DNA of 64,000 bases. Origin: Porpolomopsis calyptriformis. Taxonomy: Eukaryota; Basidiomycota; Agaricomycetes; Agaricales; Hygrophoraceae. Made by a program: the position numbers and the translations under genes. Below, piece after piece: positions 36,501-48,177 of this stretch. Every line of letters begins with the position of its first letter. Positions within the stretch are counted from its first letter, which is position 1. The stretch spans positions 1,166,470 through 1,230,469 of the forward strand of contig OX621175.1 of the NCBI GenBank assembly GCA_951640195.1. The letters are read 5' to 3'. A model generated the notes under the pieces. That model was not told the origin of the DNA and searched no databases. It saw only the letters and a list, made by a program, of their open reading frames with translations.

Positions 36501-38059
36501 GGGTGAGAATTACATACCCTACTGCCGGAACCCATCCGGGTATTTGCGGTCTCTCTCTCTGGTTCCCTGTCTCTTTCCAGAGGCTTTCGCCTTCTTTTCT
36601 GTGGCAAAGTTGAAGAAGCGCCGGGACTGCCTAGAGCTGGCGGGGGTGCCATAGATACTTCAGGTTTTCGCCTGAGAGCCTTGTAGTCCACAAGTGGCGT
36701 TGTGGCTCGGCCACGCGTCTCTAGCGCATACATGGTATTTTCGGGATCGTCAAATAACTGTTGCATCTTCTCGGGCATGAATATGCGAAAATCGGAGCGC
36801 AAATCGGGATCATCCTTAAATAGCTCTGAGATTTGAGCAGAAACTTCTCGCTTCAAAAATGAAAGGTCATGGGTAATATGCTTTAGACATGATGTCATGC
36901 ACGTCGCTCACCTCATCAATGGCGTCGGGAGAGTGATGATGACGAGAAAGAATTTCAAGGAATTGTTTATATGTTTCCGGATCGCAGCGTTGTTTGATCT
37001 TCTGCACGTACTGCACAGCGGGCTCCATGGTTTGCCTACCCAGTGCGAAATTGTTCGGATCTGAGACATTAACGCCTGGATTCGGTCCTGGGGTAGAACA
37101 AGTGAGTTGGAGAAGCGGAACAGGAAACGGAGCCTGCACCTCCTGTAGTGACAGAATCAGAGGCATTGATAGCTTCCGTAGAAGAATTTGGGTATGTGGA
37201 CCACAGGATAGGACCATTTCCAGGACCGTTGTTGGTCGTTTGCATCATGGTTCCCGTCGGTGTGGTGACAGTAATGAAGTTGGCGTCACGGGCGTCAGTT
37301 GAGCATTCGATACGATATCCAACGGGGAGGAAAGTATTGAACCCTTGGATGAGAGTGGGATGCCCATTGAAAAGGTGCGACACACGCTTGATGACACCGG
37401 GGGTATCGATCCTGCGGATAACAGGAAATCAGTGTGTAAATACGGTATCCTCGATTCAGAAAAGGAATCGGGGATGAAAGTGAAACCATTAGCTCGGACA
37501 ATCCCTGCGTCTACTGGTCCTCAGCTATTAAAAAAAAGACGCACAATTGGCTTTTGAAATCTTTCATGATGTCCAAAAATTGGTTATAAACATCGGGCTG
37601 GTCTTGAAACCGCACCTTGACAGCGTCAAGGTAGCTCAGAGCATGATAGACATTCAACGGTCGATCCTGAGGTGGACCGCTTTGGGCGTCTGGCTGAGAT
37701 GTTGGAGACAGGTGGCGTTGGAGAGAGGGTGATTCCTGATTTGAATGCTCAGATTTCGGGGGTAGAACTTCCACTGACGCCGGGATTGTGGGTGGTAGAG
37801 TTCCATTAAGAGATTCTAGGCGTAAAAGTGAAAGTGGGGGGAGTTCCTCAAAAACTAGATTCCGTTCTCGTCCAGGCAGAGCTCTGTCGTCGTCAGCTGG
37901 CGGGGGTGACGGATCGCGGGAGGGTTGGTGTGAATGTGAGCGAGTGTCAGAATTGACTTGATTTCCTTCTGGAGTTTGTTGCAAAGCAACAGTGTGGGTG
38001 GCATCTTGTGCCAGTGATTCAGCAACAGGAGCCCGGTCAGTTGTAGCAGATGTCGCCAT
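33517..38059 (-). CDS. SIN3: SIN3 transcriptional corepressor
   Basis: Start at 38059 ([15 protein letters not shown]). Three paired amphipathic helix domains: PAH1 ([19 protein letters not shown], then [20 protein letters not shown]), PAH2 ([20 protein letters not shown], then [20 protein letters not shown]) and PAH3 ([18 protein letters not shown], then [18 protein letters not shown]). The histone-deacetylase-interacting domain carries [21 protein letters not shown] conserved C-terminal region ([16 protein letters not shown]) and a last exon ending [11 protein letters not shown] follow. SIN3 scaffolds the Rpd3 deacetylase complex on promoters. The large exon is about 35921-34640; introns are short. 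The PAH3-HID linker holds an [15 protein letters not shown] basic/acidic stretch. Confidence 0.94.
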
Positions 38060-38305
38060 GAATTGGACGACTGGCGATGATGACGGTAGATCGTGTAGAA
38101 AGTCACGTGTGTTTTACGTAAATTTAGGATTGTTGATGCAGTGCTTGTCTCTGTCGTCGGAAGCAAGCTTCGAAATGTTCAAAGTAACCACCTTTTGGAC
38201 TGTTGCGACGAGTCCATTCGGCGAGTAATTGTGATAGTCCTCGATACACAGGTGCCTCAATTGGGTTGAAAGCACATGTCATCCTTATAATAAGTACATT
38301 CTTAA

Positions 38306-38393
38306 GGGCATATGGTGTAGTTGGTTTATCACGCCCGCTTAGCATCTTGGTTGCGTTTGCGGGCGGTCCCCGGTTCAATTCCGGGTGTGTCCA
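38306..38393 (+). tRNA. tRNA-Ala(AGC) with about 13-nt intron
   Basis: Same body as the tRNA-Ala at 21.3 kb (GGGCATA acceptor with G3-U70, CCCGC/GCGGG anticodon stem, GGTTCAATTCC T-loop) but with anticodon loop TT-AGC-A and a longer, different intron. A T-run follows. Confidence 0.88.
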
Positions 38394-38590
38394 CTTTTTA
38401 CGTTTATTAACTGTATAATTTTTTCTCTCTCCGATTGACGGTCTATCACGATCAATCAAGTCCCCGAGTTCGTACAGATTGGCAGCTTCTTGATGGTTCC
38501 CAATCTCTATATCAAACTTGCACGGTGTCTTAGTCGTGGCAATGGCTGTTAATCCATTTGTTATCCATATCGACAGGGTCGAGGAATTGA

Positions 38591-38660
38591 GGCAGTGCGG
38601 TGACATTAATCTGTCTAGGAGTCGGCCTCAACGATCCCCACACACCTCACCTTTCTCCCC
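38591..38660 (+). promoter_or_regulatory. Shared upstream elements of the STE3 array (receptor 1 copy)
   Basis: Two short blocks recur upstream of other receptor starts. The first is GGCAGTGCGGTGACATTAAT at 38591. The second is a CTCAAC...CACCTCACCTTTCTCC pyrimidine block at about 38628-38660. Matching copies lie upstream of receptors 2, 3, 4 and 7 (first block) and 3-7 (second block). Function is unknown; they could be transcription-factor sites or leftovers of duplication. Confidence 0.45.
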
Positions 38661-38684
38661 CTCCTTCTCCTTCGCGTTCTTTCT

Positions 38685-38702
38685 CAGCATTCAGGAATGC
38701 TG
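38685..38702 (+). promoter_or_regulatory. Palindrome spanning the start codon of STE3 receptor 1
   Basis: CAGCATTC-AG-GAATGCTG: 8-bp arms with the ATG (38697-38699) inside the right arm. Equivalent palindromes occur at the starts of receptors 2, 5, 6 and 7. Confidence 0.6.
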
Positions 38703-40015
38703 TACCCTTACCTCCCCGTAGTGGGCCTTCTTGGATCGATCCTGGCGCTCATCCCCCTCCCACGACAGATAGAAGCAAAGAATATCGCTATCATTTCAAT
38801 CTCATTCTACCTGTGCGGAAGCAGCTTCATCTACGGCATAAACCCAATTATTTGGGATGGAAATGTAGTCAACTCTGCACCCGTTTGGTGCGACATAGGT
38901 CGGTCCCTCTGTGCAAGCACACTATTCATCTCGTGGATTAAAAATCACGCTTAGCAAACAAATTTCGAGAGTGTGCTGTTGTCGGACTCCCCGCCGCGAC
39001 TTTCTGCATCGGCAAGCACCTCGAGCTTATTTCCTCCAGACGACCCATCCCACCTGATGCCAACCGGCTCCTGCGCCGAGGAATTTTCGACTCGGTGATG
39101 TGCTTCGCACTTCCTTGCCTCTGGCTGTTCGTGTGTACGTCAGGAATTCACTGTCGCCCACCAAGTCAACTACTTTAACACCGGCTGTATAGTTTATGCA
39201 TTTCAGAACTCTCGTTTCCTTATTATCGAAGACTTTGGTTGCTACTCTGACTTTTTCCTCTCCAATATCGCTGTTGCTATCATATTCTCTCTACCGGTGC
39301 TCCTCTCAGTGGGCAGTCTCGTGTACGGATGTGCGCGCTTCTTTTTCCTGATCTAAACCTGCCAACTCATCGACCACACTCCAGCCATTTCTCTTTACCA
39401 TTTAATCAACAATCTTAGAACAAACTCTAAACTCCTCACGCCCCAGATCAAACCTCGCGATGCAGGTTTACCGAGCACGCAATATTATCGTCTGATGGCG
39501 GCGAGTATCATCCTCAGTACCTGGAGCATGATCTGGCTCATGCTGTCCATCAAATACATCACCGACCTCGGTTCTTCCCCCCTCCCAAGCTGGAAAGAAA
39601 TCCATGCCCACGAGTCACGCGTGATAAGTCTACCGAGGGTCTTTTTGACACCAAAGATTTCGCTGCGCTTCAGATTGTTGTGGTGGGGCATGCCCGGCTC
39701 CGCATATATTTTCTTCTTGTGGTTTTTCACTAGCCAGGAGGTTTTATCCGTCTACCAGAAGCTTTGGACTTGGTTTCGGACAACAGTGCTTAGATGGCCG
39801 ATACCGGAGGAGTCCTTCATGGAGCCTTCCAAGTGAGTACACTTATTTCGAGTTCGAGAGCGAGCCTGAATATCCCGATTTCCTGAACCTTTTTTCCTTG
39901 AATGTTTAGGTCTTCGGATCGTGTTTTACCGGTCTATATCAAAACGACTGTCGTCACGCAGTCGGAGTCGTCCGTTGAGTCACTCAAATTCTCGACCAAG
40001 TCGCCTGGTCAGTGA
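38697..40015 (+). CDS. STE3-family pheromone-receptor-like GPCR 1
   Basis: Five exons: 38697-38898, 38955-39134, 39193-39330, 39385-39832 and 39910-40015; 357 residues. The fungal STE3 pattern is clear: LIPLPRQI at the end of TM1, NPIIWDGNV..APVWCDI in the TM2/TM3 loop, VGLPAATFCIGKHLELIS in TM3, and WLFV in TM4. TM5-7 follow, with the Trp/Pro-rich WWGMPGSAYIFFLWF. The tail is short (about 60 residues) and ends in a Ser-rich stretch after the recurring VLPVYI motif. The intron 1 donor is GTCGGT, weaker than in the other six copies. By family knowledge it binds a farnesylated peptide and signals through a G protein. Whether this copy acts in mating is unknown. Confidence 0.9.
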
Positions 40016-42415
40016 TCCAAGCGATGAACCATTGCCCCGTCTTTGGGTTGATTACAATTTGGACCTATGTGCTTCATGGACTCGCGTGTTCGAAACACTA
40101 GATATGCAGCACCGTCTAGTAATGGTTTGATAGAACTTGAATGTACAGTAAATATCGGAAAAGGTCAAAATGAGACTTTGAACGTCTTGTATATCTGCAT
40201 TGAACGCAAAGCATCGAGACCTTCAAAGTTGGCCTGTCGTCGTCAGGTAACCAAATGTCTTACACGAGGTCGGTTAACTGCATCTCGATCAGACCGTGCA
40301 GTACCCGGTCGATCCTTGACAACACTTCTTCAGGACGTGATACGTACACGTCGATAAAATCAGGATCAAATGGCAAAGATTTGCATACTATATACGGCCT
40401 TATTTTCAACAAATTGGTAAAATGGTAGGCACGATGGAAAGGTTGGAACCGACATGCTCGGGCTAGCCTATCTACTCCCTTACTTTGTCCTATCGCTTAT
40501 ACAACGTTGATCTCACCTACACCGGGATGCAGACTCAGCGAGAAAAGCCTAGTCGCAGAACGAGACAGTCGGCTCACAGGATCCTGGTAGGTCGGCCCCG
40601 AGCACAAGCGAGCATCATGGATGAGACAATGCAAATTTGTTCTCCGGTATGTATATCTGCAGGACAGGAACCTGGGTCAAAGAATTTAGTTTTCAGAAGC
40701 CACTCGACATCGATTCCGTCGGGTATCTTCCCACAAAAACGGTGAACTCGAGAATCGTGAGGTGCAGTAGGAGAATTGAGAGAGGAGAAAACGTTTTGAT
40801 AAGATTGCAGGGTGGTGGGTAAGTGTGCGTGTGGAACATATGATGTTAAAGGGTTTCTTGGCCAGGCATTCGTTTGAGGCCAATACTGAAACGCTGCAAA
40901 CTCACCCTAGTCAGATCCGGGTAAGTTTGCGGCATGGAGGCGAACCACTGACGCGTCAAAATGCCAAGCCGAAGCACAGATGATGGCACAGCGACGCTTA
41001 GAGACATGCTGATCTCTCATCCAAACGGTAGAAACAAGGGTCTTACTCCGCGGGGTTTGGGCGAGGATTTGCTAGGTGTTACCACCCCTGTCCATTGAGG
41101 ACGCTCCGTTTGTCCCCTCTATCCACTCCGAAACAGTAAAGAGTGATTCCGTGCGAAGGTGAGGGAGAGCCAAAGACACAACAAGGGGAAAGGGTCGGCG
41201 TGTATTGGTAGTTTGTTCATTGCAGGGGATTGGACGGAACCCGGTTCCAATTTCATCCTATTCCGGCACAAAAATGCTTTTGCAACGCGCCCAAGATGTG
41301 CACGGACAAGTTGGCCGAATCCAATCGAGTTTGGAGTCTACTCAGAGCAGATCGATACCACAAGCCATTCCTAGAGTTGGACAGCACCTAAAAAGATCAG
41401 AAGCTCCTTGTTAACCCGTGGCACGTTGCCCACTGATTCAACCCAGTTGACGATAAAAGATATTCCACCTCGCAACGGAACGAGGGTTCGCAAGATGACA
41501 TGCCTTAAGATGCGAAGCATATCACTGGAGACAATCTTCGCTTTCCCACAGGATATGCGACCAGGCGGTTTCTACATGGATTTCAGGGGATCCATTCCTC
41601 GACACCCCCTTTCATATGGAGGGTCATACCGCTCACGTCAGAGATGCCACTTCCTGTCAGGCGGATTAGCAATTGACTGAATCAAGTCCATGTGTCCCTC
41701 AATGATGACTGACCGATTCAAGGTGATTGAAGGGATCTTAATGATTTTAGCACTTCACACGTGGAGCGTTCCATCATGCAGTTCACCGCCGATCAGTTTC
41801 GCGATGAACTTCTGGCGTCTACATGCAACTTGAGGTCAGCTCACTTTGTAAAAAAGGGAAGGCAAATACACTCGCACCTGGATGAAACGCTTTACAGTAG
41901 TAAAGCAACCTAGAAGGAGACCGGAGTCAACGTTGTGGTGCCATTTTTCAGCCCCCGATCATATCACCAAGCCTCTGACCCTTCATCGATGTCGCAAGCT
42001 TTGATCTAAATCATTGTCTCCACGTCTTTCCAGCGCTTATGTTCCACTATTGGCAGTCTCTTTCGTCCCTTGCCGAGGCCCGCTCACGGTGTTGCCACCG
42101 TAATAGTCCTAAATGGTAGCCCCAAGACTTGTTTGGTACTGCCTCTTATCCCCTTATCGCCTCAAGATCAGGCTCATATTCCTCATCCGGAGTCCCCTTT
42201 TGTCGCACCCTGATCTCCACATTGGCACGGCATTCCTTCTGGGGCACATTTAGCTTGAGCGGTGTCCTGCCAATCGCAATGGCCCGTTAGTTCATTCTTA
42301 GAAGCAAGCCGTCAGGATCGAGGCAGTGCATTGACTATTTATGTCGGAGGGCATCGCGCCTTAAGACTCTTCGGTTTCCTCTCATCTACCTTCGTTTTCT
42401 TTACCAGCATCAGGA
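40016..42415. other. 2.4-kb spacer between receptors 1 and 2
   Basis: No intact gene is visible. Coding-like fragments without starts occur (for example 41205-41414, + strand). The last 150 bp before 42416 resemble the promoter of receptor 1, including GGCAGTGCATTGACTATTTA at 42322. I scanned both strands for short frames ending in a CaaX box and found none convincing. Confidence 0.45.
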
Positions 42416-43703
42416 ATGCTGTATCCTTATCTTCCCGTGGTGGGCTTTATTGGAACAGCCATCGCACTTGTCCCTCTTCCGCGTCAAATACGAGCACGGA
42501 ATGTCTCTACCATTGCGCTTTCATTGTGGATTTTTATAAGCAGTTTCATCAATTCAATCAACACTGTCATTTGGGCTGGAAACGTGAATAACTCTGCTCC
42601 AGTTTGGTGCGACATATGTAAGTGCCCCCTCGACGAGATTATTTTTTCTGTTGACCGAGAAACCTTCAGCGACCAGACTGCGAGATGCGGCCCTTGTTGG
42701 ACTCCCCGCTGCAACTTTCTGTATCTGCAAACATCTCGAGCTCATTTCGTCTAGACGCATCATCACTTCCGAGACCGGCCAGCGCCTCCGTCGAAAGATT
42801 TTTGAATGTGCGATGTGCTTTGCTTTGCCTTGTCTCTGGTTGCTTGTGTGTACGTCAAGACCTTGCCTTCTCCCTCAACAAAGTCAAGTAACGTAGGTAT
42901 AGATTACTGCTTCCAGACCGACCGCTTTGTCATTGTCGAAAATCTTGGCTGCTATGCCAAATTTTTCCCTTCGGATATTGCGACCCTCGTCACGCTCTCT
43001 ATGCCTCTGTCCCTCTCAGTGGGAACTCTTATATATGGATGTGCGCAATTCTCCCTTCCTGATCGACACCTCCAAACTCATCAATCCCACTGAAGCTCTT
43101 GCCCTTTCTCACCTGATAAAAGACTTCAGAATATCCTCCAAACTGCTCGGGCCTCATCTCCAGTCTCGCGATGCTGCTTTATCCAGCCCACAATACTACC
43201 GTCTGATGGGAATGAGCACCATCCTTGGTGTCTGGGCCGTTATCTGGTTCACTTTAGAGATCAAATACACCTCCGAATTCCCTTCTCTCCCCCTTGAGAG
43301 CTGGAAGGCTATCCATTCGGCTAATTCGATCGTGTTACAGTTTCCGAAAGCCCTGTTGGGGCCGATTTATCCCCTCTACCTGACATTATGGTGGGGTATA
43401 CCTGGCACGGCGTATCTTTTCTTCCTGCTATTTGCCACCAGCCAGGATGTTTTCTCCGAATATCAGAGATTATGGACCTGGTTTCGGGTGATAGTGCTTA
43501 GAAGGCCGGTATCAGAGAAGTCCACCACGTTGTCTTCCATGTGCGTACACTCCCTTTACCACTTGGTATTCTGATCTCCTCAACTATTAATTAGTCGTTT
43601 TAAGTCAACAAGTCATGTTTTGCCAATCCACATCGACACGACTGTCATTGATGACCCGGAGTCGTCTCGTCACTCATTCAAAAATTCTACTAAGCAGCCT
43701 TGA
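42416..43703 (+). CDS. STE3-family pheromone-receptor-like GPCR 2
   Basis: Exons 42416-42617, 42670-42849, 42903-43040, 43096-43540 and 43595-43703; 357 residues, no stops. Diagnostic segments are LVPLPRQIRARNVSTIAL, NTVIWAGNVNNSAPVWCDI, ALVGLPAATFCICKHLELIS, WWGIPGTAYLFFLLFATSQD and QRLWTWFRVIVLRRP. The C-terminal motif here is HVLPIHIDTT. It is more diverged from receptors 3 and 4 than those are from each other, and its promoter is closest to that of receptor 1. The exon 1 acceptor lies within the codon that gives STRLRDAALVGLP. Seven hydrophobic segments can be read, and no long cytoplasmic tail is present. Confidence 0.9.
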
Positions 43704-44519
43704 TTATCCGCGAACTTGAAACGTCACATTTGTAAATACACCACCCCAGCGACGCGAATAATTATCTGGACCGCTAATCAAAGACTCGTAGTTTTGAAAA
43801 TGAGCCATTGATGTCTACAGCCATTGATCTAGCTAGTTACAGATTATATTCCTCCGGTGACCAAAGTCAATTTATTACTGTAGACATGCTGAGATTCCAG
43901 CTGTTTGGTTGAAGTATTCCCTCCTCAGCTCTATTTTTGAGCTTCTACAACCTCATCAAATTCGCTGTCATCTTGCAGGTCCTGCGTAACCTTTGCGAAT
44001 TGTTGGCTGCTCATCATAGCCAAGTCATGGATGAGTGGGGTTGGCTCCGGGGTGCCCGCAGTTGACTTCCACTAAAAGAGTCATGGTGCATTCGAATCAA
44101 TCAATCAAGTCAAGATGCTAGCAATCAGCTTCGGATCCTGGATCGAAACCAAAACGATTTGCAGCCGCCGCCGCTTTGGTTTCCATACCGTACCACGTCC
44201 CTGATGTTGATGAAAGAGATGGCCCTTGAATGCGGCCCTTATTGGATAGGATCTTTCATCACTGCGCAGGACTGATCACTCCTTTGTCAGTTCCCACTCA
44301 TCGTCTCCGTGAGAACAAACGATTCGGATAGGGCTCTGAGGCCGGAACCCAATCAAGGCCATTGCATTTCTGACACCTCCAGGATGAGTGGTATTCCCAC
44401 CGTGGCTGTTCATCGATTCAATCACGGGGAGACTCCGAACTGAGGTGTATTGACGACATGTGGGGAGAAGTGGACTTGAACACTCTTCACCTCTTCCCTC
44501 CTCTCCTTTACGTGCAGCT
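43704..44519. other. Spacer with a minus-strand gene relic
   Basis: On the minus strand about 44073-43941 reads an open C-terminal-like fragment (TAGTPEPTPLIHDLAMMSS, then QQFAKVTQDLQDDSEFDEVV) ending in TAG and preceded by a plausible splice acceptor (CTCTTTTAG). No upstream exon was found. From about 44161 the sequence is duplicated upstream of receptor 4. Confidence 0.35.
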
Positions 44520-45835
44520 ATGCTATATCCATATCTCCCTGTAGTGGGCTTTATCAGAACCATAGCTTCGCTTATCCCCCTTCCGCGGCAAATCCGAGTA
44601 CGAAATGTCTCAACCATTGCATTGTCATTCTGGTTGTTCGACACCTGTTTCATCTACAGCATAAACCCAATCATTTGGGCTGGGAATGTAGATAACTCTG
44701 CGCCAATTTGGTGTGACATATGTAAGTTCTTTGTGATGACATGATGTTGTTAATTAAAAAGCTTTCAGCTACGAATTTGCGCGGTGCTTCTATTGTAGGG
44801 CTTCCCGCTGCGACTTTCTGTATCTGCAAACATCTCGAGCTAATTTCATCCGGACGCGCTATATCCGCTGATGCCGGCCAGCTCCGTTGGCGAAAGGTTT
44901 TTGAATCATTGATGTGTTTCGCACTTCCTTGTTTTTGGTTGTTCGTGTGTACGTCAAGACCTTGCATCATGTCATCAATTTAGCACTAAACACCTGACTG
45001 CACAGATTACTGCTTTCAATCCTCTCGCCTCTTCATTGTCGAGAACTTTGGCTGCTTTCCTGCATATTTCCCCTCTGCGGTTGCGATCGGCATCATATTC
45101 TTCTTGCCGCTGCTACTCTCTGTGGGAACACTCATTTACGGATGTGCGCAATTCTGTCTTCCCGATTGAAACTTCTTAACTTATCAATTACACTTTAGCC
45201 ATCGCTCTTTGCCACTTAATAAAGAACCGCAGAATCCATTCCAAACTACTCACGTCCCATCTCATTTCTCGTGATGCAGCTTTATCCAGTGCACAGTATT
45301 ATCGTCTGATGGCGATAACCATGATCTTTGGCACCTGGGGAATTGTCTGGTTCTGTATAGAGATCAAATACATTACAGACGAAGGCCTCGTCCCCCTTGC
45401 CAGCTGGAAGGTCATCCATTCTACTTATTCGACTATTCCGACAATCGTGTTGGGATCGAAGAATTTACACAATTACAAAGTAATATGGTGGTGTATACCT
45501 GCCTTCGCATACGTGTTCTTCCTGCTGTTTGCAACCAGTCCGGAGGTTTGGTCCGAGTATCAGAAGTGTTGGGCTTGGTTTCGGATGGTTGTCCTTCGAC
45601 ACCGTTTATCAGAACAGTCTGTTGTGCTGTCCTCGCTGCGTACTGGGTGAGTAAATTTATTTCAGCCTTCAATATTCAGGTTTCTTCAACTGTTTTCCTT
45701 TTTATAACCAGGTCGATTCCGAATCATGTTTTACCGATTTATATCGATAAGACTATAACTGTCGTGGATGGCTCGGAGTCGTCCACACAGTCATTCAAAT
45801 TGCCCGTCGACCGACACCTCGTCCCATCTTCTTAA
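44520..45835 (+). CDS. STE3-family pheromone-receptor-like GPCR 3 (tandem copy a)
   Basis: Exons 44520-44721, 44769-44948, 45006-45143, 45199-45646 and 45712-45835; 363 residues. TM1 ends SLIPLPRQIRVRNVSTIALS; then INPIIWAGNVDNSAPIWCDI, SIVGLPAATFCICKHLELIS, and WWCIPAFAYVFFLLFATSPE near TM7. The tail carries HVLPIYIDKT and ends RHLVPSS. It differs from its neighbour (receptor 4) mostly in TM1, the TM1-2 loop and the exon 4 start, which is where ligand- or G-protein-contact differences would be expected if the pair is diverging. The start lacks the palindrome seen in receptors 1, 2 and 5-7. Confidence 0.9.
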
Positions 45836-46861
45836 ATCATGGACAGTATTTTGAAACACCCTATGTATGTGCTGCTGTCTTGGCGACCCGATTGCTAATT
45901 GGATCAATTAGTTAATCGGGGACTTGCGGCTGTGCATGGAATACGATGGAGAATGAGGGGATGGCCTCTCACACAAACCTTGGGAGATGCCAGAATGCTT
46001 TCAATCTTTGAGGGCAGCAACCTTACTTGCATTGCTGGTCCCATATCACCTGAGAGTGATACTGAGAAGGCTACAGAAGCCTTTGAGCATTTGTTTGACG
46101 AATTGGCGGCTTGGAATCTTCATTAAATCAGGTCCAATGTAAAGGTTCATTTGTTCCCCTACTCCACACGGTTACTTTCTTCCCTATGGAGTCCCAGCAC
46201 CACTTTTGCCCCATTCTCCTGCGGACATCATGTCCGACATCCTCAAACCGAATTATTGGTAATTGGATATGGAGCTGAGGGATCGAGATTCAGAACACCA
46301 ATGTCAATGTCCTCAAACGAGCGATCCGCGAGACTGTCAAGCTTGCATTCCCAGACATTGGAAATGCACATCTCCAGCCATTCAAGATGGACATCAAGCG
46401 AGTGTAGCTGCTGAAAGCTCCAGGTTTCTATCCTAATTAACAGAGATATGGAAGAACCTGAGCAGCCTGTTGAAGATCACGTCCACATTCTCATAAGACC
46501 TCTGGCCTCTAAAGCGGTCTGCGGCCACCGCCCATACCGCAGCACGTCCCTGACCTTGATGAACGCGATAGCCGTCCTTACTTATTGGATAGGATGTTTC
46601 ATCAACTGCGCAGGATTGATCACTCCTTTGCCAGTTCCAACTTCTCGTTTCCGTCGATAGGATGCTGAGACAGAACCCAATCAAAGCCATTCCATTTCTA
46701 GAGCCTCCACGATGAATGGTATTCCCACCACCGTGGCTGTTCATCGATTCAATCGCAGGGAGATTCCGAACTAAGGTGGTGTATTGACGACATATGGGGG
46801 AAGTAGGCTTGAACGCTCTTCACCTCCTCCCTCATCTCCTCTCACATTTATCCACGCGGCG
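45836..46861. other. Spacer between receptors 3 and 4 with decayed coding fragments
   Basis: Contains the end of duplication unit 1, then a fragment near 46295-46408 (+) reading like a protein C-terminus (VLKRAIRETVKLAFPDIGN, ending MDIKRV and TAG) with no start. Unit 2 begins near 46503. No CaaX-ending small frame found. Confidence 0.35.
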
Positions 46862-48177
46862 ATGCGATATCCATATCTCCCTGTAGTGGGCTTTATCGGG
46901 GCCATACTCGCACTTATTCTCCTTCCGCGACAAATCAGAGCACGGAATATCTCCGGGATTGCAATGTTATTCTGGTTGTTCGAGAGCTGTTTGATCCAGG
47001 GTATAAACCCAATCATTTGGGCTGGGAATGTAAACAACTCTGCGCCAGTTTGGTGCGACATATGTAAGTTCTTTGTGATAACATAGTGTTATGTTAATTA
47101 AAAAGCTTCCAGCAACGAGATTGTGTGATGCTGCTCTTGTAGCGCTTCCCGCTGCGACTTTCTGTATCTGCAAACATCTCGAGCTAATTTCATCCGGACG
47201 CGCTATATCCGTTGATACCAGCCAGCTCCGTTGGCGAAAGGTTTTTGAATCATTGATGTGTTTCGCACTTCCTTGTTTTTGGTTGTTCGTGTGTACGTCA
47301 AGACCTTGCATCATGTCATCAGTCAGCACTTAACACCTGACTGCGCAGTTTACTGCTTTCAATCCTCTCGCTTCGTTATTGTCGAGGACTTTGGCTGCTT
47401 TCCTGGATATTTCCCCTCTGCTGTTACGGTCAGTATAATACTCTTCTTGCCACTGCTACTCTCCGTAGGGACGCTCATTTACGGATGTGCGCAATTCTGT
47501 CTTCCCGATTGAAACTTCTGAACTTATTAATCACACTTCAGTCATCGTTCTTTTCCACTTGATAAACAACCGCAGAATCAACTCAAAACTGTTCGCATCG
47601 CATCTCATTTCTCGTGATGCAGCTTTATCGAGTGCACAATGTTATCGTCTGATGGCGATGGCCATGATTTTTGGCACCTGGGAGATTGTCTGGTGCTCTA
47701 TCCAGATTAAATACATTGCAGACGACGGCCTCGTCCCTTTTACCAGCTGGAAGGACATTCATTCTACTTATTCGACTATTCCGACAATCGTGTTGGGATC
47801 GAAGATTTTACGACCTTACGAAGTAATGTGGTGGTGTATACCTGCCTTCGCATATGTGTTTTTCCTACTGTTCGCAACCAGTCCGGAGGTTTGGTCCGAG
47901 TATCAGAAGTGTTGGGCTTGGTTTCGGACGGTTGTCCTTCGGCGACGTTTATCAGAACAGTCCGTTGTGCTGTCTTCGCTGCGTACCAGGTGAGTAAATT
48001 TATTTCAGCTTCAATATTCAGGTTTCTTCAACTGTTTTCCTTTTTATAACCAGGTCGATTCCGAATCATGTTTTACCGATTTATATCGATAAGACTATTA
48101 CTGTCGTGGATGGCTCGGAGTCGTCTACCCAGTCATTCAAATTGCCCAGCGACCGACACCTCGTCCCATCTTCTTAA
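46862..48177 (+). CDS. STE3-family pheromone-receptor-like GPCR 4 (tandem copy b)
   Basis: Exons 46862-47063, 47113-47292, 47349-47486, 47542-47989 and 48054-48177; 363 residues with exon lengths identical to those of receptor 3. Begins MRYPYLPVVGFIGAILALI. The loop is INPIIWAGNVNNSAPVWCDI and TM3 is LVALPAATFCICKHLELIS (Ala where most copies have Gly). The C-terminus is again VLPIYIDKT...RHLVPSS. It is the product of the local tandem duplication. Full-length and without stops, so both copies may be expressed. Confidence 0.9.

Noticed and set aside
38124..38606. 160-codon minus-strand open frame
   Set aside because: It runs antisense through the tRNA-Ala gene; its HPELNRGPPAN segment is the typical translation of an antisense tRNA T-arm.
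40480..40560. Minus-strand TGC ATC CCG GTG TAG (C-I-P-V-stop) as a pheromone tail
   Set aside because: A TGA lies two codons upstream in the same frame, so there is no open reading frame.
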